64,000 bases of DNA. Origin: Geomonas paludis (lineage in GTDB: Bacteria > Desulfobacterota > Desulfuromonadia > Geobacterales > Geobacteraceae). The stretch is taken from positions 863,033-927,032 of the forward strand of contig NZ_BLXY01000001.1 in assembly GCF_014193585.1 (NCBI RefSeq), written 5' to 3'. A model generated the notes under the pieces. The model made no database searches. It had not been told where the DNA came from and saw only the letters and a program-made list of their open reading frames with translations. The number at the start of each line of letters is the position of its first letter. Position 1 is the stretch's first letter. Below are positions 51,513-59,070 of the stretch, one piece after another. Made by a program: the position numbers and the translations under genes.

Positions 51513-52163
51513 ATGAAGATGAAGATTTTGATCGCCGACGACCACGCCATCGTGCGCCAAGGGCTGCGCGCGCTGATCGACAAGGAAGAGGACATGATGG
51601 TGAGCGCCGAGGCCGGGACCGGTGCGGAGGCGATCAGGCTGACCCGCGAGGAGCGCCCCGACATCATCGTCATGGACATCTCCATGCCGGACACCAACGG
51701 CATCGACGCCACCCGCAGCATCACGTCCGCCTTCCCCGAGGTGAAGGTGCTGGCCCTCTCCATGGAGTCGGACCGCCGCTTCGTGGTCGAAGTGTTGAAA
51801 GCGGGGGCCAACGGCTACGTGCTCAAGGACGCCGCCTTTTCCGAGCTCGCCACCGCCATCCGCGCCGTCGCCGCCGGCGAGACCTACCTCCCCTCGCGGG
51901 TCACCACGCTGTTGATCAAGGAATACCTGCAGCGCATCCCCGAAGACGTCCCGGCGACCTACGAGAACCTCTCCACCCGGGAAAGAGAGATCCTGCAGCT
52001 CATCGCCAACGGCTCCAACGCCAAGGAGATCGCCTTCGCCTTCGGCGTCAGCGTGAAGACCGTGGAAAACCAGCGCCACAGCATCATGAAAAAGCTGGAC
52101 CTGTTCAGCATTGCCGAGTTGACCAAGTACGCGGTGCGCCAGGGGTTGACCTCTTTGAAGTAA
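51513..52163 (+). CDS. NarL/FixJ-type response regulator
   Basis: 216 residues. Receiver domain with acidic pair DD (9-10), phospho-acceptor Asp55 in VMDISMPD, the Ser/Thr position in LALSMES and the Lys in VLKDAAF. The C-terminal LuxR-type helix-turn-helix is LSTREREILQLIANGSNAKEI and VKTVENQRHSIMKKL. The gene has GGGGGG before its start and forms a three-gene unit with the binding lipoprotein and the kinase. It probably activates or represses genes for uptake or use of the bound ligand; the targets are not in the window. A hairpin follows the stop codon. Confidence 0.93.
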   Translation: MKMKILIADDHAIVRQGLRALIDKEEDMMVSAEAGTGAEAIRLTREERPDIIVMDISMPDTNGIDATRSITSAFPEVKVLALSMESDRRFVVEVLKAGANGYVLKDAAFSELATAIRAVAAGETYLPSRVTTLLIKEYLQRIPEDVPATYENLSTREREILQLIANGSNAKEIAFAFGVSVKTVENQRHSIMKKLDLFSIAELTKYAVRQGLTSLK

Positions 52164-52184
52164 TGCCCGGGCCGCCTCCGGGCA
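52164..52184 (+). terminator. Hairpin after the response regulator gene, no U tract
   Basis: TGCCCGG and CCGGGCA (7 bp, 7-base loop) begin one base after the stop codon. A run of Ts is missing, so it may stabilise or end the transcript only weakly. Confidence 0.4.
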
Positions 52185-52291
52185 CCGTGTGAGATGCCGC
52201 AGTGGGGCCTGCCGATTCTCCTATTTATTTGCAGGGCGCTTCACCGCATACTGGCGCTGGTCTGAGTCAGCAAACCCGCCAGGAGCTGGAG

Positions 52292-52582
52292 ATGTCCACG
52301 AAAGACGACCGAGAGGATACGCCGGAACGCGTAGAGGTTGAGCCGAGCAAGCTGCGCGGTTACGCCGAAAATCGCGCCGAGGAGATCGCCTCCGGCTCCG
52401 ATGCCGCCCCCGGTGAGCCCGGCGACGCCTCCTGTCGCACCCGTTCGCTGGTCCCCGCCTTTTCCATCTGCCTGCCCAGGAAACGATCCTGCCCCTACGC
52501 CATGTCCTTTGGCCACCAGTACCTGTGCCGGCACCCCGACCACGCCAAGTTCCTGGTTCCTCCCCCAAAGCACAAAAAATAA
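52292..52582 (+). CDS. Small Cys-rich hypothetical protein
   Basis: 96 residues from the ATG at 52292, which has AGGAG six bases upstream; the longer opening to 52202 is not supported. The N-terminal half is acidic (TKDDREDTPERVEVEPSK), with a disordered, Ala/Gly-rich middle. The C-terminal part holds four Cys residues (CRTR, SICLP, SCPYAM, YLCRHPDH) spaced like a metal-binding site or disulfide-bonded module. No signal peptide. I do not recognise the family. It is the first gene of the run of small stress-type proteins. Confidence 0.6.
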   Translation: MSTKDDREDTPERVEVEPSKLRGYAENRAEEIASGSDAAPGEPGDASCRTRSLVPAFSICLPRKRSCPYAMSFGHQYLCRHPDHAKFLVPPPKHKK

Positions 52583-52622
52583 CTGCCCTCCCCTGTCGTT
52601 CCGCGCTTCCCGCCACCACCGC

Positions 52623-52648
52623 TTGACACAAAAGCGGCGCACTATAAA
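52623..52648 (+). promoter_or_regulatory. Candidate promoter before the CsbD gene
   Basis: TTGACA (52623-52628) and TATAAA (52643-52648) with a short 14-base spacer. The boxes are good but the spacing is below optimum, which can indicate regulator-dependent transcription. An A+T-rich tract of repeated TTAATAAAAATTAATT follows. Confidence 0.4.
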
Positions 52649-52775
52649 CTTGTCAGGTTGCAAAATTAATAAAAATTAATTATTTACCCGTTTCCTTGTC
52701 AGATCGCCAGCAGAGCGACCGCAGCCACCATGCAACCTGCACCCTCCAGCACAAAAGCATCTCAGGAGGTACATC

Positions 52776-52955
52776 ATGAAACCGAGCACGAAAGACCAAA
52801 GCAAAGGGAAAATGCATGAGTTGAAAGGACAGGTTAAAGAATCGGTTGGAAAAACCACCCGCAACGTTTCCATGGAGCAACAGGGCAGGGGGGAAAAAAT
52901 TACCGGCAAGGTCGAGAAGAACGTCGGTAAGGCGGAGAAAAAACTGGAGAAATAG
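52776..52955 (+). CDS. CsbD-like stress protein
   Basis: 59 residues, AGGAGG six bases before the ATG. Very hydrophilic and Lys/Glu/Gly-rich, with a KGKMHELKGQVKESVGK repeat that recurs as KITGKVEKNVGKAEKK, the mark of the CsbD family (general-stress proteins, in Bacillus sigma-B dependent). The function of the family is unknown. Too short for many gene callers but the repeat leaves little doubt. Together with the two small membrane proteins downstream it forms a short array of stress-type genes. Confidence 0.9.
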   Translation: MKPSTKDQSKGKMHELKGQVKESVGKTTRNVSMEQQGRGEKITGKVEKNVGKAEKKLEK

Positions 52956-53110
52956 CGCCGCACCTGGCCTGCCACCGGGTGGAGACAACGCTGCGGAGGG
53001 TGCCTTCGCGGGAGTTTCCCGGATGCCCGGTGGTGGCTGCGGTCGCTCTGCTGGTGATCGCGGCGCTACCCCGAGTTGCAGCGGAAAGCCGGTCCAAGAG
53101 GAGGTGCTTC

Positions 53111-53302
53111 ATGCCGTTGGTACACGTGATACTGGTTCTCATCGTGGTCGGGGTCCTGCTGTGGCTGGTGAACACCTACATCCCCATGGCGGGATCGATC
53201 AAGTCGATACTCAACGCGGTGGTGGTCATCGTGGTAGTGCTGTGGCTTTTGAACGTATTCGGCCTGATGCACAACCTGACCAACCTCAGGGTGGGCAAGT
53301 GA
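53111..53302 (+). CDS. Thivi_2564-family small membrane protein
   Basis: 63 residues starting at an ATG preceded by GGAGG at six bases. Two hydrophobic helices (VHVILVLIVVGVLLWLVN and AVVVIVVVLWLLNVFGL) with the linker TYIPMAGSIKSILN, which is the typical pattern of Thivi_2564-family proteins. Function unknown; often found next to CsbD and similar stress genes. A larger opening from 52979 in the same frame has no ribosome-binding site and is not used. Confidence 0.82.
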   Translation: MPLVHVILVLIVVGVLLWLVNTYIPMAGSIKSILNAVVVIVVVLWLLNVFGLMHNLTNLRVGK

Positions 53303-53354
53303 AACACGAGGTGGAGCTCCGGCAGGCAAGGGAAGGCTCCCAAAGGAGGCAGAG

Positions 53355-53504
53355 ATGCTTTGGACCATTGTAGTAATCCTTCTGGTACTGTGGCTGCTGG
53401 GGCTGGTGACCAGCTATACCTTGGGTGGTTTCATTCACCTCTTGCTGGTGATTGCCATCATCATCGTTATACTGAACCTGATACAGGGACGCAGGCCGCT
53501 TTAG
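53355..53504 (+). CDS. lmo0937-family small membrane protein
   Basis: 49 residues, with AAAGGAGG five bases before the ATG. Two short hydrophobic helices (WTIVVILLVLWLLGLV and HLLLVIAIIIVILNLIQ) with GG in the turn and a basic end (GRRPL); this matches the lmo0937 family (about 50 residues). Function unknown. It sits 52 bases after the Thivi_2564 gene. Confidence 0.85.
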   Translation: MLWTIVVILLVLWLLGLVTSYTLGGFIHLLLVIAIIIVILNLIQGRRPL

Positions 53505-53573
53505 CCAGTGGCACTGCAGACAAAGAGCCGGGGCCGCGCGCCCCGGCTCGGACTCAAGCCAGGGGGATCGCCA

Positions 53574-54410
53574 GTGAAAACAGTTTTGACAGTGTTAGCA
53601 CTCCTTGCCGCTTTGCCGGCCTTTGCTGCCGGTCCGACCGCCCCTGGCCCGATCCAGATGGCGGACGCGGTGCCCGGTTCCCCCGGGTACGTCATGAAGA
53701 GACCGATGGGGCAACAGATGATGCGCTCCCCCCAGCAGCAGCTGATGATGGCCTACCACAGAAACGTCGCCAACTTCGGCCGTCTCCTTTACGCCGCAGC
53801 GGAGGACGGCACCACGGTGTCGCCGCAGCTGGCGCGGGTGGCGGTGGCCGAGATGAGGCGCAGCGTCGACGAAATGGAGAAGTACCGCGCGTCGGTAGCG
53901 GGCGAGGTGCCGCCCGAGCGGCAGCGTATGATGGACCAGCACCTGGTGCAGGTGAAGAGCCATCTGAGGGACCTGGAGCTGTTGGTGCGGGAGGACCGCA
54001 TCGACTCGGACCAGGTGAAGCGGCATGTCGAGCCGATGCTCGCCGGTTGCGGCGCCCCCGGCTGCGCCCCCGGGCAGGGGGCGGGGATGATGGGGTGGCG
54101 CGGCGGCCCCGGCGGGCACGGGATGATGATGGAGAGCATGCTGCAGAAGGTGAAAGGGCAGGATGCCGAGCTCGCGGCGCTGGTGCGCGACATGGAGCAG
54201 GCGCCGCGCGAGAAAAAGCTGGACCTGGTCGCCGGGATCGTGGCCAGGATGGTGCGCCAGCGGGCCGAGATGACCGACGAGATGGAAAGGAACCACCACG
54301 AGATGATGCACCGGTTTGGGCCGATGCAGCAGCAGGAAATGGACGAGGATGACACCGGCCACCGGGATCACGGCTGGAACGACGACGACAACGACAACGA
54401 CGAGGATTGA
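53574..54410 (+). CDS. Secreted Met-rich protein with acidic His/Asp tail
   Basis: 278 residues from the GTG at 53574, which begins a signal peptide (KTVLTVLALLAALPAFA) after an AGGGGGA site; the opening at 53508 adds residues before the signal and is rejected. The mature protein is Met- and Gln-rich (GQQMMRSPQQQLMM; MMMESML), mostly helical, with a Cys-Gly pair (CGAPGC) in the middle and a highly acidic, His/Asp/Asn-rich tail (HRDHGWNDDDNDNDED). The composition suggests periplasmic metal (Cu or other soft-metal) binding or a Spy-like chaperone, but neither is proven. A 10-bp GAGCCGGGGC hairpin lies upstream (53525-53549) and a strong terminator downstream. Confidence 0.7.
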   Translation: MKTVLTVLALLAALPAFAAGPTAPGPIQMADAVPGSPGYVMKRPMGQQMMRSPQQQLMMAYHRNVANFGRLLYAAAEDGTTVSPQLARVAVAEMRRSVDEMEKYRASVAGEVPPERQRMMDQHLVQVKSHLRDLELLVREDRIDSDQVKRHVEPMLAGCGAPGCAPGQGAGMMGWRGGPGGHGMMMESMLQKVKGQDAELAALVRDMEQAPREKKLDLVAGIVARMVRQRAEMTDEMERNHHEMMHRFGPMQQQEMDEDDTGHRDHGWNDDDNDNDED

Positions 54411-54453
54411 CCGGTAACGGTGCGGCGCGTGCCGTACCGGGTTGATGAGAAAA

Positions 54454-54502
54454 AGGCCGGCGCAGGGGAAGGTGGTATTTCCCTGCGCCGGCCTCTTTTT
54501 TT
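54454..54502 (+). terminator. Strong rho-independent terminator
   Basis: A 14-bp stem AGGCCGGCGCAGGG/CCCTGCGCCGGCCT with a 13-base loop, then C and seven Ts. Confidence 0.93.
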
Positions 54503-54524
54503 ACAGCTGCCGGGTGCACTCTTT

Positions 54525-54628
54525 CTCCCCCTCCCCTTGCGGGAGGGGGTTAGGGGGTGGGAGGGTGCCATCACGGCTTGCGGCTTCACCCACCCCCCGG
54601 CCCCCTCCCGTCAAGGGAGGGGGAGGCC
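54525..54628. repeat. G-rich palindromic repeat cluster between convergent genes
   Basis: Two palindromes: CCCCCTCCCCTTGCGGGAGGGGG (54528-54550) and CCCCCTCCCGTCAAGGGAGGGGG (54601-54623), joined by a GGGGGTGGGAGGG/CACCCACCCCCC pair that is also complementary. Same family as 31200, 46740 and 27730. Confidence 0.75.
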
Positions 54629-54659
54629 CGCCAGCGGCGGACTGCCCGCATACCGCTAC

Positions 54660-57230
54660 TTAAAACTGCCTCGCCTGCACCCGGCCGCGCGGGTTGTGCA
54701 GGAAGTTGGCCTTTTCCCTGAGCAGCGCGGTCATCTTCTGCACCGGCACCGGGCGGCTGAAGTAGTACCCTTGGGCCTCCTCGCTCCCCTCGGCCTGCAG
54801 CCAGGCGAGCTGGGAAGCGTTCTCCACCCCCTCCGCGATCACCCTGAGCTGCATGCTGCGCCCGATGCTGATCACGGCCCGCACCACGGCGGCGTTGTCG
54901 TTGTCGCGGGCGATGTTGCGGATGAAGGACTGGTCGATCTTCAGTTTGTCCACCGGCAGCTTCTTCAGGTAGCTGAGGCTGGAGTAGCCGGTGCCGAAGT
55001 CGTCGATGGAAAGCTGCAGGCCGAGCGCCTTCATGGCGGCCATGCTCCCCAGGACCCGCTGCGGGTCGCTCATGATGGTCGCCTCGGTGAGCTCCAGTTC
55101 CAGGGACTCCGGCGGGATGCCGGTTTCCAGCAGCGACGCCTCGATGGTCTCTTCGAAGTCGCGGTGCTGGAAGAAGCTCGCCGAGAGGTTGACCGCGGCG
55201 GAGACCTGCCCCAGCCCCTGCTGCTGCCACTGCCGGATCTGGCGGCAGACGGTGGGGATGATCCACTTGCTGATCTGGTGCAAAAGGCCGCTTTCCTCGG
55301 CGATCTGGATGAAATGCTCCGGCATGATCAGGCCGCGTTGCGGGTGCTGCCAGCGGATCAGCGCCTCCATGCTGGTGAAGTGGCCGGTGGCCAGGTCCAC
55401 CTTGGGCTGGTAGTGCAGCACGAACTCGCCGTGTTCCAGCGCGTGCCGCAATTCGGCCTCCAGGGCGAAGCGCTCGTGCGCCATCTCGTTCAACTTGTGG
55501 GTGAAGAACTGGAAGTTGTTACCCCCCAGCTTCTTGGCGTGGTACATGGCGATGTCGGCGTGCTTCAGCAGGGCGAGGTAATCCTTGCCGTCGTCGGGGT
55601 AGAGGCTGATGCCGATGCTGGGGGTCACGATCACGTTGGTCCCCTGCAGCGGGAACCCGGCATTGACGATCTTCTCAGCCACCACGCTGGTTTCGCTCAC
55701 GCCGCAGTCCCAGAGCACCACCACGAACTCGTCCCCCCCGAGGCGCGCCACCACGTCACAGGAGCGGGTGCAGTCACCGAGCTTGCGCGCCACCGACTGC
55801 AGCAGCCGGTCCCCCACGTCGTGCCCCATGGAGTCGTTGATCTGCTTGAAGCCGTCGATGTCGAGGAACAAAAGGGCCACGCTGGTGCGCGTTTTCTGGG
55901 CCACCCGGAGCACGTCCTCGATCCTGGCGTAGAGGGTGCTGCGGTTGGGGAGCTTGGTGAGCGGGTCGTGGTGGGCCAGGAAGAAGATGTTCTCCTCGGC
56001 CCGCTTGATGTCGGTGATGTCGAGGATGAAGCCGTCCAGGCGCGAGATGGCGACGCGCCCCCCCTTGCGGATGCGCTGCACGGCGCAGTTGTTCAGGATC
56101 CAGCGTATCGAGCCGTCCTTGTGCACGATCCGGTGCCGGATCGGGTCCTGGTCTTCGCCGGCGAAGATGCTGTTCAGGAACTGGACCACCTGGTTGCGGT
56201 CCTCTTCGTGGATCATGGTGAACCATAAAAGGGGGTCGCGGTAGTATTCCTCCGGGCTGTAGCCTGTGATGTCGAGGCACTTGGGGCTGTGGTAGATGGA
56301 CTTGATGTCGCCCTCTTCGAAGCGGACGCTGTAGACGTACTCGTTGATGTTGCTGACGATGGTGCGGCACTGCTCTTCGCTTTTCAAGAGCGCTTCCTCC
56401 GCGTTCTTGCGCACCGTGATGTCGCGGATATTGAACTGCAGCACCTTGCTGCGGTCGATGCGGTAGCCGGTGAGGACCACCTCCACGATCACGCTGCGGC
56501 CGTCGCGCGTCAAAAGGCGCAGGTCGTCGTTGTGCAGGTAGTCCCGGTGCTGGAGCACGGCGAACTCGGTCTGGCTCGCGGCTAGGGGGGTGAGCGGCGG
56601 CACTTCCCAGAGCAGCCTCCCCACCATCTCGTCCCGCTGGTATCCCAGCATCTCCACCAGGAACGGGTTGACGTCGTGGATCTCGCCGGTGGCGGCATCG
56701 ACGATCATGATGCCGTCCTTGGCGGCCTCGAACAGCCCGCGGTAGCGCGCCTCGGAGATCTGCAGCGCCTTGGCTGCTCTTTCGCTTTCGGTAATGCCGA
56801 TCAGGGCCAGCCTGATCTCGGAGCCGTCCCGGCAGGGGATGGCTTCGATGCGCAGCTGTTGCAGGGCATTGCCGGAGTCGGAGAGGAGGGCGTTGCAGGA
56901 ACTGCTTTGGTTGGAAGCGAGCAGGCGCTCGAAAAACTCGGACAGGGGAGGGCGGGAGGTTTCGCTGAACAGGTCGGCAAAGGAGCGGCCCAGCAGGGAG
57001 TCCCGTTCCACCCCGAGCATGCTGGCTCCGGTCAGGTTGACGGCGCGGATGACCCCGAAGCGGTCCAGGGTGATGTGGGCAACCGGTGCATGCTCGTAAA
57101 GGTCGGCGTAAAGTTTCAATTCCGCGGCCAGTTCGTTGCGGGAAAGGCGCGCGGTTTTAGCGGTATTTTTCGAGCTGCTCCTTTCGGAACGAATTTCGGT
57201 CCTGCCCTTCGTCCCAACTGCTCCGCTCAT
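54660..57230 (-). CDS. PAS-GGDEF-EAL c-di-GMP turnover protein
   Basis: 856 residues from the ATG at 57230 (GGAGG five bases upstream; longer opening to 57380 rejected). No membrane helix is evident, so it should be cytosolic. Three PAS/PAC units follow (about 45-150, 165-280, 300-420; one with the YSPEEYYRD pattern). The GGDEF domain has an intact LGGDEF (diguanylate cyclase active site), and the EAL domain has MEALIRWQHP and DDFGTGYSSL with the usual phosphodiesterase residues. It can therefore both make and degrade c-di-GMP; which activity dominates cannot be told. The signal read by the PAS domains is unknown. It is divergent from the MerA-like gene. Confidence 0.93.
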   Translation of the reverse strand: MSGAVGTKGRTEIRSERSSSKNTAKTARLSRNELAAELKLYADLYEHAPVAHITLDRFGVIRAVNLTGASMLGVERDSLLGRSFADLFSETSRPPLSEFFERLLASNQSSSCNALLSDSGNALQQLRIEAIPCRDGSEIRLALIGITESERAAKALQISEARYRGLFEAAKDGIMIVDAATGEIHDVNPFLVEMLGYQRDEMVGRLLWEVPPLTPLAASQTEFAVLQHRDYLHNDDLRLLTRDGRSVIVEVVLTGYRIDRSKVLQFNIRDITVRKNAEEALLKSEEQCRTIVSNINEYVYSVRFEEGDIKSIYHSPKCLDITGYSPEEYYRDPLLWFTMIHEEDRNQVVQFLNSIFAGEDQDPIRHRIVHKDGSIRWILNNCAVQRIRKGGRVAISRLDGFILDITDIKRAEENIFFLAHHDPLTKLPNRSTLYARIEDVLRVAQKTRTSVALLFLDIDGFKQINDSMGHDVGDRLLQSVARKLGDCTRSCDVVARLGGDEFVVVLWDCGVSETSVVAEKIVNAGFPLQGTNVIVTPSIGISLYPDDGKDYLALLKHADIAMYHAKKLGGNNFQFFTHKLNEMAHERFALEAELRHALEHGEFVLHYQPKVDLATGHFTSMEALIRWQHPQRGLIMPEHFIQIAEESGLLHQISKWIIPTVCRQIRQWQQQGLGQVSAAVNLSASFFQHRDFEETIEASLLETGIPPESLELELTEATIMSDPQRVLGSMAAMKALGLQLSIDDFGTGYSSLSYLKKLPVDKLKIDQSFIRNIARDNDNAAVVRAVISIGRSMQLRVIAEGVENASQLAWLQAEGSEEAQGYYFSRPVPVQKMTALLREKANFLHNPRGRVQARQF

Positions 57231-57382
57231 GGGGTCCTCCGTGTTGTGGGCCAAATGAGCCCTGCGGCTCCTGTCGATGCTGTGATTCAAAGGGGTTAGC
57301 CCAAGGGGCCCCGTACTGCTTTTAATTGGCCCGGCGCCCCTGTCGTTATTATGATAAAAATGATAAGGGAAAAGGAGCAAAA

Positions 57383-57484
57383 GTGCACCGGGAATTATCG
57401 AAACAAAGCTTCATTCGGCCCCTTCAATGGACGATATTTCAGCATGTTGCCGGGCGCGGCAGCGCACAGCGGGAACGACCGTGA
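57383..57484 (+). CDS. Putative 33-residue leader peptide, coupled to the flavoprotein gene
   Basis: A GTG with GGAG five bases upstream (in the stretch AAAAGGAGCAAAAGTG) opens a 33-codon frame, MHRELSKQSFIRPLQWTIFQ then HVAGRGSAQRERP, whose TGA stop overlaps the GTG start of the next gene as GTGA. It is basic, with no known domain. The strong ribosome-binding site and overlap suggest real translation with coupling or attenuation of the downstream flavoprotein gene. It could be chance; only a ribosome-profiling trace or conservation would decide. Confidence 0.5.
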   Translation: MHRELSKQSFIRPLQWTIFQHVAGRGSAQRERP

Positions 57485-59010
57485 CGACTAACGACCTGGA
57501 TATCTTGCCGGACAGCGAGGAAAACCGCCTGCTTGCGGCGAGCGTGCACCCGGAGGGGTGGCACAACCCCGAACCGGCCGACCGCTACAACCTGGTGGTG
57601 CTGGGTGCCGGTACCGCGGGGCTGGTCTGCGCTGCGGGGGCCGCCGGTCTGGGGGCGCGGGTGGCCCTGGTGGAACGTGGTTTCTTGGGCGGCGACTGCC
57701 TGAACGTCGGCTGCGTCCCCTCCAAGGCGCTTTTGCGGGCGGCCCGCGCCGTCTTCGATGCCCGTTCCGGCGGAGGATTCGGGGTGGTCGGGGGCGAAGG
57801 GGTGGGCGCCGATTTCGGCGTCGCCATGGAGCGGCTACGGCGCCTGAGGGCCGGCATCAGCCGGCACGACGCGGCGCGGCGTTTCCGGGACGAGCTGGGC
57901 GTCGACGTCTTCTTCGGCGCGGCGTCCTTCACCGCGGCGGACCGCGTGGCAGTGGCCGGGGCCGAACTGAAGTTCGCCCGTGCCGCCCTCTGCACCGGCG
58001 CCCGAGCCGCAGTCCCCCCCATCCCCGGCCTTTCGGACGCCGGCTATCTCACCAACGAAACCGTCTTCTCGCTTACGGAGCTCCCGGCGACGCTGGCGGT
58101 GGTCGGCGGCGGTCCCATCGGCTGCGAACTGGCACAGGCTTTTGCCCGCTTCGGCGCGCAGGTGACCCTCGTTGAGCCGGGGGGGCAGCTCCTGGGGCGC
58201 GACGACCCCGACGCGGCCGCCATGGTAGCGGAGTCTTTCCGACAGGAAGGGATAGCGGTGCATCTGGGCACCGAGGTACTCGCCGTCGAGCGGCGCGGCG
58301 GCAGCAAGCTGTTGCGGCTGCAGCGGCAAGGGGTGCCGTTCGAGGTGGAGGTGGCCGAAATACTGGTCGGCGCCGGCCGCGCCCCCAACGTGGAGGGGCT
58401 TGGGCTCGAAGAGGCCGGGATCGCTTACGACCGCAACGGGATCACGGTGAGCGACACCCTGCAGACCACCAACCCCCGCGTCTACGCCGCCGGCGACGTC
58501 TGCTCGCGCCTGCGCTTCACCCACAACGCCGACGCCCAGGCCCGCATCCTCATTGCCAACGCGCTCTTCAAGGGGAGGCGCAAGAATTCAGCACTCACTA
58601 TCCCCTGGTGCACCTACACCGACCCCGAGGTGGCCCACGTCGGCATGTACCCGGCGGAGGCCGCGGCGCGCGGCATCGAGGTGGACACGTTCACCGTCCC
58701 CTTCGCCGAGGTGGACCGTGCCGTTTTGGACGGCGAGGAGCAGGGCTTCGCCCGGGTGCACCTGAAGAAGGGGAGCGACACCATCCTGGGGGCGACCCTG
58801 GTGGCACGGCACGCGGGGGAGATGATCAGCGAGATCACCCTGGCCATCGGCTCCGGGCTCGGCCTGGTCGCCATCGGCAACACCATCCACCCCTATCCCA
58901 CCCAGTCGGAGTCGTGGCGCAAGCTCGCCGACGCCTACCAGCGCCGCCGCCTCACCCCCCCGGTGCAGCGGCTTTTGCGCGCTTGGCTCGCCTGGCAAAG
59001 AAAATGGTAA
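57481..59010 (+). CDS. MerA-like FAD/NAD(P)-disulfide oxidoreductase
   Basis: 509 residues. FAD Rossmann motif VVLGAGTAGLV, active-site disulfide GGDCLNVGCVPSKAL, NAD(P) motif VVGGGPIGCELAQAFARFG, FAD motif YAAGDV, and a dimerisation domain. The C-terminal active-site stretch reads HPYPTQSE: where dihydrolipoamide dehydrogenases have a catalytic His (HPTLSE), this protein has Tyr, as in mercuric reductase. It lacks the C-terminal Cys pair and the HMA domain of true MerA. The GTG start overlaps a small upstream frame (GTGA); ATG at 57427 is in frame but unsupported. A TVP38/TMEM64 gene follows, a known pairing. Substrate unknown; an E3 role for the pyruvate dehydrogenase genes downstream is unlikely with this Tyr. 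Confidence 0.88.
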   Translation: MTTNDLDILPDSEENRLLAASVHPEGWHNPEPADRYNLVVLGAGTAGLVCAAGAAGLGARVALVERGFLGGDCLNVGCVPSKALLRAARAVFDARSGGGFGVVGGEGVGADFGVAMERLRRLRAGISRHDAARRFRDELGVDVFFGAASFTAADRVAVAGAELKFARAALCTGARAAVPPIPGLSDAGYLTNETVFSLTELPATLAVVGGGPIGCELAQAFARFGAQVTLVEPGGQLLGRDDPDAAAMVAESFRQEGIAVHLGTEVLAVERRGGSKLLRLQRQGVPFEVEVAEILVGAGRAPNVEGLGLEEAGIAYDRNGITVSDTLQTTNPRVYAAGDVCSRLRFTHNADAQARILIANALFKGRRKNSALTIPWCTYTDPEVAHVGMYPAEAAARGIEVDTFTVPFAEVDRAVLDGEEQGFARVHLKKGSDTILGATLVARHAGEMISEITLAIGSGLGLVAIGNTIHPYPTQSESWRKLADAYQRRRLTPPVQRLLRAWLAWQRKW

Positions 59011-59070
59011 CGCCAGCGCTGCCGATATGTTAAAACCTGCATACCCCACCGATGCAGGAGCAGGCCGCTC

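Noticed and set aside
52202-52291. Longer N-terminus for the Cys-rich protein
   Set aside because: No ribosome-binding site upstream; the ATG at 52292 has AGGAG six bases before it.
52979-53110. N-terminal extension of the Thivi_2564 protein
   Set aside because: The added residues are basic and not family-like; GGAGG marks the ATG at 53111.
57481-59010. E3 (lipoamide dehydrogenase) for the 2-oxoacid dehydrogenase
   Set aside because: The His of the His-Glu pair is Tyr and a separate promoter divides the two gene groups.
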